From assembly GCA_041919675.1 (NCBI GenBank), contig JAYRTJ010000055.1, forward strand, positions 1-20,945: a DNA stretch of 20,945 bases. The letters run 5' to 3'. This stretch comes from SHVO01 sp041919675. Its GTDB lineage: Bacteria > Pseudomonadota > Alphaproteobacteria > Rhodospirillales > Rhodospirillaceae. Below are positions 15,023-20,945 of this stretch, in pieces (the stretch's first letter is position 1; every line of letters starts with the position of its first letter). A program made the position numbers and the translations under genes. The notes beneath the pieces were generated by a model that made no database searches, was not told where the DNA came from, and saw only the letters and a list, made by a program, of their open reading frames with translations.

Positions 15023-15742
15023 ATGGAACGCCCGCGTTGGAATTTTTCGTTATCCTTTCGCGCGCTCACCATGATGATTATCGACGTCGATACGAGACCC
15101 TCGCATCTCGACCAGGAGTCGGTCGATGTCCAGTTTTTATTTCCGACCCCGTTTGTCGCCGCAAAGCTGAATAACTATCTCGCGGTCAACCGGGACCTCA
15201 CACAGCTGATTTTGGCCCGCGCCGAGACTCACGCGTCAGCCTCCTTGAGCAACGTCGGTGGCTGGCAATCGGAAACGGATTTTCAGGCCTGGGCCGGCCC
15301 GTCCGGTGAAGCCGTGCTCGCCGCCGCGCGCGAGCTCGGCAACGGGATCACCGCCCTAAACGATCGCGGCGCGCTCAAACAAGGCGAGGTCGCCTGGCGC
15401 ATCAATGCCTGGGCGAACGTGAATCGCGCCGGCCACAGCAACGAAATGCATGCGCATGCGGGCAGCTATTGGTCCGGCGTATACTATGTCGATGACGGAA
15501 TGGACCAGGACACGCAAACGGGCGGCGAACTGGAACTTCTCGATCCGCGCGGCCCGGCGCCCCTGATGTATGCTCCGCAGTTGAAGATCGCGATCAAGTC
15601 CTGCCTGACAGCTGGGTTATCCGAATTCCAGCGACCGAGATCGGGAGAGCTTTATATGTTTCCCGCGTGGCTCTATCACGGCGTGCGGCCTTACCTCGGC
15701 GCGCGTGCGCGCATCTCGGTCGCCTTCAATCTTTGTGTCTGA
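15023..15742 (+). CDS. Putative 2OG-Fe(II) oxygenase of the TIGR02466/PF13759 type
   Basis: 239 residues, cytoplasmic. The N-terminal QFLFPTPFVAAKL (37-49) and the core match this family: WANVNRAGHSNEMHAHAG (130-147), SGVYYVDDG (151-159), GGELELLDPRG (167-177), GELYMFPAWLYHGVRP (208-223) and ARISVAFNL (229-237). His143 and/or His145 with the distal His219 would bind iron, and Arg230 would hold 2-oxoglutarate; the second ligand is not the usual HxD Asp. Family members are often near TonB-dependent receptors and halogenase genes, and their substrates are unknown. ATG 15023 has GAGG 6 nt upstream; ATG 15071 or 15074, closer to the conserved region, has no clear ribosome site. It converges with the response regulator, 25 nt away. 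An oxygen-using enzyme under an FNR-type box would be regulated by oxygen status. Confidence 0.8.
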   Translation: MERPRWNFSLSFRALTMMIIDVDTRPSHLDQESVDVQFLFPTPFVAAKLNNYLAVNRDLTQLILARAETHASASLSNVGGWQSETDFQAWAGPSGEAVLAAARELGNGITALNDRGALKQGEVAWRINAWANVNRAGHSNEMHAHAGSYWSGVYYVDDGMDQDTQTGGELELLDPRGPAPLMYAPQLKIAIKSCLTAGLSEFQRPRSGELYMFPAWLYHGVRPYLGARARISVAFNLCV

Positions 15743-15767
15743 GGCCGGCGGCAGCAAGCGCGTTGCC

Positions 15768-16223
15768 TTAGGCGACGCCGAGCGCCGGCTGCGAAACCTG
15801 CCAGTAACGCTCTTGATTAAGCGGAAAGGTGCGCTTGCGGGCCGCGATCAGGGCGTTATGAAGCCCGTGCATATTGAACGGTTTCACGAGGAAGGCGTTT
15901 ACGTCGAGATCCCGCGCCGTCGATGCAATTGCTTTGGAGGCGACACCCGACATCAGAACCACGCACATATCGGGCCTGAAGTTGCGCGAGATGCGGACGC
16001 TTCTGATCCGGTGGAGGAGTTCCAATCCTGTGCCGTCGGGCATGCTGACATCGGCGATGATGCAATCGAACCGCCGGCTGGCGTTGACGACCTGCGCAAA
16101 CGCTTCGTTTCCTGAAGAACACGCGGTCACGTTGGCCGCACCGAGACGATGGAGCATCAATTCCACGCTGGCAATCGCCGACGGGTCGTCATCGACGAGG
16201 AGAATATTGAGTGAATCGAGCAT
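15768..16223 (-). CDS. Single-domain response regulator (receiver only)
   Basis: 151 residues, almost all one CheY-like receiver domain. The acidic pocket is Asp11-Asp12-Asp13 (LLVDDD), the phospho-acceptor Asp58 (IIADVSMPDGTG), the switch Ser92 (VLMSG) and the invariant Lys114 (FLVKPF). All catalytic residues are intact. After about residue 125 there is only a short tail (RYWQVSQPALG), with no DNA-binding or enzymatic output domain, so it signals by protein-protein contact or works as a phosphate sink. No histidine kinase is adjacent. ATG 16223 has GGA about 7 nt upstream and a 164-nt AT-rich gap behind it. Its partner and output cannot be deduced here. Confidence 0.9.
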   Translation of the reverse strand: MLDSLNILLVDDDPSAIASVELMLHRLGAANVTACSSGNEAFAQVVNASRRFDCIIADVSMPDGTGLELLHRIRSVRISRNFRPDMCVVLMSGVASKAIASTARDLDVNAFLVKPFNMHGLHNALIAARKRTFPLNQERYWQVSQPALGVA

Positions 16224-16387
16224 GGGACATTCCGCGCAATCAGTGTCCCCTTATCGGTAAACGGTGTTCGTAGACGAACTGTTAATCAGTGATTTTAAAT
16301 AGAAACTTTCTCGTCTGCGCAGATCCACAAGGTTGAACGGGCCGCACTTCTTTTCACCACAAGACTGCAAAGCGCGCCGAAAATCCG

Positions 16388-16858
16388 CTATTTCTTTTCT
16401 TCCGGCGCGCGGAATTTGTTGTGGCAGGCGACGCAAGAGTCGGTCAGAGCCTTGAATCCGGTCTTGATCGCTTCGACGTTCCCGACGGTGGCGGTCACGG
16501 CGAACTTGACCGATTCCGCCTCCGATGCGTCGGCCGCGCTCTTGAAGGCGGCGTTCTGCAGCCATATTTCCGGCAGCGCGCGCGTTTTAACGCCTGAGTC
16601 CGGCCCCGTCCCCGCGGGGTACAAAGCATTGAGGCCTTTGATTGTCTCGGCCATGTGCTTTCCGGCGGCGGCGATCGCGGCAACCGCGGGCGCGTCGGTC
16701 TTGAGGGCGTCATTGATCGTCTTGAAGTCGGCGCCCAGGGCTTTCATTTGCTCGTGCCGGGCCTTGATGACGTCGGCCGGCGCTTTCTGTTGCGCGGCCG
16801 CGGCACCCGTCAGAACAATACCTGCAAGCACGACACCCAGCATGCGTGGAAAATTCAT
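16388..16858 (-). CDS. Cytochrome c' (class II cytochrome c)
   Basis: 156-residue periplasmic haem protein with a signal peptide (cut near AAAAQQ). The haem c site CVACH (142-146) is near the C-terminus, as in class II cytochromes. The preceding sequence is a helical bundle starting DVIKARHEQMKALGADFKTI (29-48), where cytochromes c' typically have the R..xMK pattern. In this family haem is high-spin and five-coordinate and binds NO (and CO), giving protection against nitric oxide. ATG 16858 has a GGGGGAGGG ribosome site 3 nt upstream; the frame continues to 16981 but the extra 41 residues would spoil the signal peptide. It is divergent from the truncated haemoglobin and shares with it an FNR-type box, with TACAAT as a likely -10. 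Confidence 0.92.
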   Translation of the reverse strand: MNFPRMLGVVLAGIVLTGAAAAQQKAPADVIKARHEQMKALGADFKTINDALKTDAPAVAAIAAAGKHMAETIKGLNALYPAGTGPDSGVKTRALPEIWLQNAAFKSAADASEAESVKFAVTATVGNVEAIKTGFKALTDSCVACHNKFRAPEEKK

Positions 16859-16901
16859 GGTCCCTCCCCCTATGAATACGGTCGCTTCCAGTCCTGGGGG
16901 C

Positions 16902-16945
16902 ATTGTAGGCTTGGTGCGGAACCGGCCCGCATTGATTTCCGTCAA
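16902..16945 (-). promoter_or_regulatory. FNR/NnrR-type box and -10 for cytochrome c' (and perhaps the haemoglobin)
   Basis: TTGATTTCCGTCAA (16932-16945) is a perfect TTGA-N6-TCAA site. On the minus strand TACAAT (16907-16902) matches the -10 consensus at five of six positions, 24 nt from the box, close to class II spacing. Predicted transcription starts near 16895-16897, leaving a leader of about 38 nt with the strong ribosome site. Which regulator binds (FNR, FixK, Dnr/NnrR) cannot be told from the core alone. Confidence 0.7.
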
Positions 16946-16979
16946 AGACGAGAAGCCTGCCGCCGCATGACACTGGCGC

Positions 16980-17423
16980 ATGGGCCATGCACATCAAATC
17001 GCGGATGAGACCTCCGACGCCGCGTCCGGCGAGACTACGACGCTCTATCGGTTGATCGGCGGGGAAACCGGCCTGCGCCACCTCGTGGATCGCTTTTATG
17101 CGATCATGGATCAGGATCCCGCCGCCGCGGACATCCGCGCCATGCACGGCGACGATCTTGCGCCCGTGCAGGAAAAGCTGTTCGCGTTCTTAAGCGGATG
17201 GTTGGGCGGACCGCGCCTCTACGGCGGCTGCGTCATGGGCGCTCACCGCGCGTTTTCGATTGGACCGGAGGAACGGGATCAATGGCTCATGTGCATGACG
17301 CGTGCCCTCGCGGAGAGTGCGGTCGATCCTCAGGTGCGTGCGCTGCTTGAGCGGCCATTTTTCGCCATCGCGGATTTTATGAGGAACCGCGAATCACGTT
17401 CCGACGATCCTAAGAACAGCTGA
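16980..17423 (+). CDS. Truncated haemoglobin, group II type
   Basis: 147 residues; 2/2 globin. Landmarks are LYRLIGGETGLRHLVDRFY (22-40; Phe39/Tyr40 at the B9/B10 positions), FLSGWLGGPRLY (70-81), the proximal His89 in GAHRAFSIG, and Trp102 (position G8) in RDQWLMCM, which together point to group II. Such globins bind O2 and NO and often act in nitric-oxide detoxification. The N-terminal 20 residues are a polar extension and no signal peptide is seen, so it is cytoplasmic and complements periplasmic cytochrome c'. The start ATG 16980 has no Shine-Dalgarno-like sequence. Its A lies exactly 41.5 nt from the centre of the FNR-type box, so the message could be leaderless. A hairpin follows 5 nt after the stop. 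Confidence 0.9.
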   Translation: MGHAHQIADETSDAASGETTTLYRLIGGETGLRHLVDRFYAIMDQDPAAADIRAMHGDDLAPVQEKLFAFLSGWLGGPRLYGGCVMGAHRAFSIGPEERDQWLMCMTRALAESAVDPQVRALLERPFFAIADFMRNRESRSDDPKNS

Positions 17424-17427
17424 CGGC

Positions 17428-17466
17428 GAAACGGCGCATGACCCAGCGGCGGTCCGCCGCCGTTTC
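17428..17466. terminator. Bidirectional hairpin between truncated haemoglobin and NnrS
   Basis: GAAACGGCG (17428-17436) and CGCCGTTTC (17458-17466) are perfectly complementary (9 bp), with a second small GCGGC/GCCGC pairing inside. It lies between two convergent stops (17423 and 17472). The flanking AAA/TTT at the stem base supplies a short U run in either direction. Confidence 0.65.
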
Positions 17467-17471
17467 ATGTG

Positions 17472-18656
17472 TCATGCCCGCGGTCGCAAGAGTAGCGGAC
17501 CGTAAAGCAGCGCAAACAGAAGGAATGCCGCGGCCCACGCCGCGCCCGCGGCGGTCATGGCCTCATCGCTGTACACCGGAAGAGACGGCGCCAAGACGCG
17601 CAAGGCGGCGGCGGCGGTCACGAGGACATAAATCGCCGCCGAACCGGCTCCTGCGTGGAGTTCGCGGCCGGTATGGCCCAGCGAGGCGCGCGTCATCACG
17701 GCGAGAGTCATGGTCCCGATCGCGCCCGTCGTCAGTGCATGGAGCCCGGCGGACGGCAGAAGCAGCGGATAGAGAGCATTTGCACCGAACAGCAACAGCC
17801 CGATCGCGAGCCAGGCGTAGCCTACATGCAGGACAAAAAGGAGCGGTTCGGCAAGAGTCGCCAAACCGCGCCAACGCATGAGACGAATACCCGCGGCCAA
17901 GCCCGCCGCCGTCAGTCCGAACGGCGTCAAGGCGCCGTCCGGCACCAGAGCCCACCCGAGAACGCCCACGGCAATCACGATAAGCGCGCCTTTGTCGACC
18001 ACATCGCTCGGCTTCGGCACTGGCGCTTCAGGCTTTGTCTTCCGCAGCCAGTTGCCGGTGAAGCTCGGCACGATACGTCCGCCGATGACGGCGATCAAAT
18101 TGAGGAGAATCGCAATTCCCAGGCGGTTGCCGAGGTCGGCGGTTTGCGCCGCGCCTACGGCCTCCAGGTGAACGAGCGCGTTTCCCACCCCGATCAGCGC
18201 GAGGCCGAGGACGACGGCGAGATTGTGCCAGTTCCGGCCGGTGACGATTTCACGCGCGACCGCCAGCGTGAACGCCGCAGGAAATGCAAGATCGACGACG
18301 GCTGCCGCCAAAGGCCCCACGGCCCCGGACAGCAAGACGGCAATCCGGCCGGCGCACCACGTCACGAACAGCGCGATGAGGGGCACGCCCTGCAAGGGCA
18401 TCCGCCCGGTCCAGTTGGGGATCGCCGTGAGCAGGAAGCCGGCGACAATCGCCCCGCCATAGCCGTAGATGAGTTCATGCGCGTGCCAGACCGTCGGCGG
18501 GAGCGCCGTCGGCAAAACGAGGGCCCCGCGATAGAGCGCGAGCCATAGCGGAACCGCAATGGCCGCCCAGATCGCACCGGCCAAGAAGAAGGGACGAAAA
18601 CCCGCTGAAAATAAGGCCGGCCCGCCAAAGGGCCGATAGCGGGGAATCGCGCTCAT
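17472..18656 (-). CDS. nnrS: NnrS family haem/copper membrane protein
   Basis: 394 residues, about 12 membrane segments. It carries the family's signature stretches: FSAGFRPFFLAG (16-27), WHAHELIYGYGGAIVAGFLL (57-76) followed by TAIPNWTGR, then GGRIVPSFTGNWL, and near the C-terminus LHALTTGAIGTMTLAVMTRA followed by SLGHTGR. NnrS is found in denitrifiers and lowers nitrosative stress, protecting metabolic iron; the exact chemistry is unresolved. ATG 18656 gives the normal family N-terminus; the frame reaches 18728 but the extra part is unlike NnrS. Upstream is an FNR-type box (18720-18733). It converges with the truncated haemoglobin gene and is divergent from the NarK gene, all fitting a nitrogen-oxide regulon. 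Confidence 0.95.
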   Translation of the reverse strand: MSAIPRYRPFGGPALFSAGFRPFFLAGAIWAAIAVPLWLALYRGALVLPTALPPTVWHAHELIYGYGGAIVAGFLLTAIPNWTGRMPLQGVPLIALFVTWCAGRIAVLLSGAVGPLAAAVVDLAFPAAFTLAVAREIVTGRNWHNLAVVLGLALIGVGNALVHLEAVGAAQTADLGNRLGIAILLNLIAVIGGRIVPSFTGNWLRKTKPEAPVPKPSDVVDKGALIVIAVGVLGWALVPDGALTPFGLTAAGLAAGIRLMRWRGLATLAEPLLFVLHVGYAWLAIGLLLFGANALYPLLLPSAGLHALTTGAIGTMTLAVMTRASLGHTGRELHAGAGSAAIYVLVTAAAALRVLAPSLPVYSDEAMTAAGAAWAAAFLLFALLYGPLLLRPRA

Positions 18657-18691
18657 TGCCAACACCCGGTTCGTATGCGTTTCAGCGGACG

Positions 18692-18733
18692 TATATGCCC
18701 CGCGCGGACATCGGCTACCATGATCCACATCAA
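18692..18733 (-). promoter_or_regulatory. FNR-type box and candidate -10 for nnrS
   Basis: On the minus strand TTGATGTGGATCAT (18733-18720) matches TTGAT-N4-ATCAA at nine of ten positions. CATATA (18697-18692) begins exactly 22 nt away, the class II FNR geometry, although it is a poor -10 match. Predicted start near 18685 gives a 29-nt leader. Confidence 0.6.
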
Positions 18734-18840
18734 CGCGGGGAGTTCAATACCGCCGGCGTCGCTTCGGCCGGGCCTGTAACAAGGTCCAAATGCGGAATAT
18801 TGGCGGAACCTTATGGAAACACGGCCAAAATAGGAACCGG

Positions 18841-18882
18841 TTGATCGCGCTCAACGCCATCCCATTGGTCATCGGGGAGAAT
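18841..18882 (+). promoter_or_regulatory. FNR/NnrR-type box and candidate -10 for narK
   Basis: TTGATCGCGCTCAA (18841-18854) is a perfect TTGA-N6-TCAA palindrome core. GAGAAT (18877-18882; four of six positions) starts after a 22-nt gap, placing the box at -41.5 relative to a start near 18889. This is the canonical class II FNR arrangement seen at narK promoters in denitrifiers. Confidence 0.7.
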
Positions 18883-18956
18883 CATGGTTGTTTTTGTTGT
18901 GCAAAGGCGCTGAAGACTAGACGCGACGACGTAAGCGACGCAGAGAGGGGGCCCCC

Positions 18957-20945
18957 GTGCTTTTTCAAACGCCAATCACCAGCGGCCAGCAATGGCGCGC
19001 GCTTGGGCTTAGCACCTTTGCTTTTGTCGGGTGTTTCGCCCTTTGGACCCTGTTTTCCATCACCGGTGTCGAGATCAAGCGTGAGCTGAATCTCCTCGAC
19101 ACCGAGTTCGCGGTCCTTATCGCCATGCCGATCCTTTCGGGATCGCTCGTCCGCATTGCCCTGGGTATGCTGTCGGACCGCTTCGGAGGACGGCGGATAT
19201 TCATCATCCTCATGCTCACGACCGCGCTGGCGGCGGCCCTGCTCTCCTTCGCGCAAAGCTATGAAACGATGCTGCTCGCCGCCCTCGCCGTCGGCATTGC
19301 GGGAGGTTCTTTCGCTGTCGGTATCGCCTATGTTTCGCGGTGGTATCCGCAAGAGCGTCAGGGCATGGCGCTGGGCCTCTTCGGCATCGGCAACCTGGGG
19401 GCCGCGCTGACCAGCTTTGCCGCGCCTTTCGTTCTCAACGCCTATGGTTGGCGCAACCTCACGCAGATCTATGCGCTGGCGCTGGTCATCGTCGCGGTGA
19501 TCTTCTGGCTTTTCAGCCAGGAAGACCCAACGACGGCCGCAAGAAAAAAAGCCGCCGTCCAACCGCACCCGATGTCCGAGCAACTGGCGGCGCTGGCGAA
19601 TGTCCAGGTCTGGCGGTTCTCGGTCTACTATTTCTTCGTGTTCGGGGGCTTCGTCGCGCTCTCGCTCTGGCTGCCGCGCTACTACATGGGCGCCTACGGG
19701 CTTGATCTCGTCACGGCCGGCATCCTGACAACGCTGTTCACCCTTCCGGCCAGTTTGATGCGCGCCGTCGGCGGATGGCTTTCCGACCGCATCGGCGCGC
19801 GCAGCGCGATGTACTGGTCGTTCGGCGTCTCGGTGCTTTGTACGTTCATTCTGTCCTACCCATCCACGGACTTTGTCGTGCATGGCATCAACGCCCCGAT
19901 TACGTTCTCGCTCGGGATCAACGAAGCAACGTTCGCTTTCGTCACCCTTGTTCTGGGCTCAGCCATGGCGATGGGCATGGCTGCCGTCTACAAACACATT
20001 CCGCACTACTATCCCAACCATATCGGCGCGGTGGGCGGCCTGGTCGGACTCATGGGAGGTCTCGGCGGGTTCCTCCTGCCGATTGCCTTCGGGATCATGA
20101 ATGATCTTCTCGGCGTCTGGACCGCGTGTTTCGCGCTGCTGTTCATCATCGTCCTCGTCAATCTGACATGGATGCACTTCGCGATCCTCAAGATGGAGAG
20201 CGGCGTGCACGTCGCGCCCGAGACCAGGCGGTTCCTGCCGGGTCTCGAGGTCAATCACGCGCTCACGGTCTGGAATCCCGAGGATCAGGTTTTCTGGGAC
20301 AAAGAGGGCCACAGCATCGCGCGGCGTAATCTCTGGATCTCGATCCCGGCGCTTTTATTGGCCTTCGCCATATGGATGGTCTGGAGCGCCGTGGTCGTCA
20401 GTCTGCCCGCGGCCGGATTTAAATATACAACCGATCAATTGTTCTGGCTGGCGGCGTTGCCCGGCCTTTCGGGCGCCACGCTGCGTCTGTTCTATTCTTT
20501 TGTGGTCATGGTCTTTGGCGGGCGGACCTGGACGGTATTCAGCACGGCCATGCTGCTGCTTCCCGCCATCGGCATCGGTTTCGCGGTTCAAAATCCGCAG
20601 ACGCCTTACAGCCTCATGGTCACGCTGTCGCTTCTCTGCGGCCTCGGCGGCGCGAATTTCTCCTCCAGCATGGCCAACATCAGCCTGTTCTTCCCGCAGC
20701 GCATGAAGGGCAATGCGTTGGCCCTCAACGCCGGCTTGGGCAATCTCGGCGTCAGCGTCGTGCAGTTCGTCGTTCCTCTCGTCATCACGACCGCCGTCTT
20801 CGGCGCGACAGGCGGATTGCCGCAAGGGGCTGAAGGGAAGCTATGGCTGCAGAATGCCGGCTTCATCTGGGTGCCGTTTATCCTGGCGTCCACGTTCGCC
20901 GCCTGGTTCGGCATGAACGACATCGCCGAAATGCGCGCCTCGTTC
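18957..20945 (+). CDS. narK: Fused NarK1-NarK2 nitrate/nitrite transporter (MFS), 3' end outside the window
   Basis: 663 codons are visible and the frame is still open at the window edge. The first MFS domain (about 1-430) is NarK1-like, with the nitrate-signature segments AGGSFAVGIAYVSRWYP (115-131) and GGLVGLMGGLGGFLLPIAFG (359-378). A soluble linker leads to the second domain at about residue 439 (WNPEDQVFWDKEGHSIARRN), followed by LWISIPALLLAFAIWMVWS and LFWLAALPGLSGATLR. LLCGLGGANFSSSMANISLF is the second domain's counterpart signature. This two-in-one layout, 24 membrane segments in full, is known from Paracoccus-type NarK, where one half imports nitrate with protons and the other exchanges nitrate for nitrite. 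GTG 18957 is the first start after an in-frame stop; GAGGGGG precedes it. An FNR-type promoter lies upstream. narGHJI often follows such genes, but that is outside the window. Confidence 0.93.
   Translation, partial: MLFQTPITSGQQWRALGLSTFAFVGCFALWTLFSITGVEIKRELNLLDTEFAVLIAMPILSGSLVRIALGMLSDRFGGRRIFIILMLTTALAAALLSFAQSYETMLLAALAVGIAGGSFAVGIAYVSRWYPQERQGMALGLFGIGNLGAALTSFAAPFVLNAYGWRNLTQIYALALVIVAVIFWLFSQEDPTTAARKKAAVQPHPMSEQLAALANVQVWRFSVYYFFVFGGFVALSLWLPRYYMGAYGLDLVTAGILTTLFTLPASLMRAVGGWLSDRIGARSAMYWSFGVSVLCTFILSYPSTDFVVHGINAPITFSLGINEATFAFVTLVLGSAMAMGMAAVYKHIPHYYPNHIGAVGGLVGLMGGLGGFLLPIAFGIMNDLLGVWTACFALLFIIVLVNLTWMHFAILKMESGVHVAPETRRFLPGLEVNHALTVWNPEDQVFWDKEGHSIARRNLWISIPALLLAFAIWMVWSAVVVSLPAAGFKYTTDQLFWLAALPGLSGATLRLFYSFVVMVFGGRTWTVFSTAMLLLPAIGIGFAVQNPQTPYSLMVTLSLLCGLGGANFSSSMANISLFFPQRMKGNALALNAGLGNLGVSVVQFVVPLVITTAVFGATGGLPQGAEGKLWLQNAGFIWVPFILASTFAAWFGMNDIAEMRASF

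Larger units (their letters stand above)
18657..18956. other. Divergent intergenic region nnrS / narK
   Basis: 300 nt without a supported gene. It contains two separate FNR-type boxes, one for each direction, 107 nt apart (18720-18733 and 18841-18854), plus the narK leader of about 68 nt. Nothing in the reading frames looks like a protein. Confidence 0.6.

Noticed and set aside
16282..16298. TTAA ... TTAA pair upstream of the response regulator, resembling a CtrA site
   Set aside because: Spacing is nine nucleotides, not the seven of the CtrA consensus, and the flanking bases do not fit.
18882..19883. 333-codon minus-strand open frame inside narK
   Set aside because: Highly charged, Arg/Glu/Asp-rich antisense translation; the plus-strand frame is an unmistakable transporter.
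1..20945. Mobile elements, CRISPR arrays, tRNA or rRNA genes
   Set aside because: No transposase, integrase, terminal repeats, regularly spaced repeats, cloverleaf-like sequence or rRNA-like block was seen; the cassette duplication has no flanking element signature.

Overview
The window looks like a chromosomal segment of a GC-rich, Gram-negative alphaproteobacterium. The evidence is TonB-dependent uptake with FecI/FecR signalling, lipoproteins and an OmpA-type protein, a TIGR02466-type 2OG-Fe(II) oxygenase, and regulatory boxes of the FixK/FNR type TTGA-N6-TCAA. I cannot fix the genus. Caulobacterales- or Micropepsales-like bacteria are a guess from gene content. I see no tRNA, rRNA, insertion sequence, phage gene or CRISPR array.

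Left part (1-5400): a truncated lipoprotein gene and a large TonB-dependent receptor with an N-terminal STN signalling domain lie on the minus strand. Divergent from the receptor is an ECF sigma factor / FecR anti-sigma pair. Together these make a FecA/FecI/FecR-type cell-surface signalling unit of unknown ligand.

Middle part (5400-14660): mostly minus-strand genes for exported proteins. A two-gene cassette occurs twice in the same order and orientation (7010-9489 and 12164-14659). It encodes a secreted three-module COG4315/PF03640-type protein plus an exported protein of unknown family. The left copy continues with tight spacing into a CXXCH-containing alpha/alpha-toroid protein and a Tat-exported VOC protein. 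The right copy continues into a membrane-anchored, proline-rich, TonB-like protein. Between the copies lie an alpha/beta hydrolase and an OmpA-family lipoprotein. This duplicated exported module is the least explained part of the window and the best candidate for an undescribed system.

Right part (14660-20945): a 2OG-Fe(II) oxygenase and a receiver-only response regulator, then a compact nitrogen-oxide block: cytochrome c', a group II truncated haemoglobin, NnrS, and the start of a fused NarK1-NarK2 nitrate/nitrite transporter that runs off the window. TTGA-N6-TCAA boxes lie upstream of cytochrome c'/haemoglobin, NnrS (one mismatch) and NarK. At all three a candidate -10 sits about 22-24 nt from the box, which is the class II FNR geometry. 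A fourth perfect box lies between the right-hand cassette and the oxygenase. The block therefore looks like an anaerobic, denitrification-associated regulon handling nitrate/nitrite exchange and nitric oxide. The nitrate reductase genes may follow just outside the window (inference).
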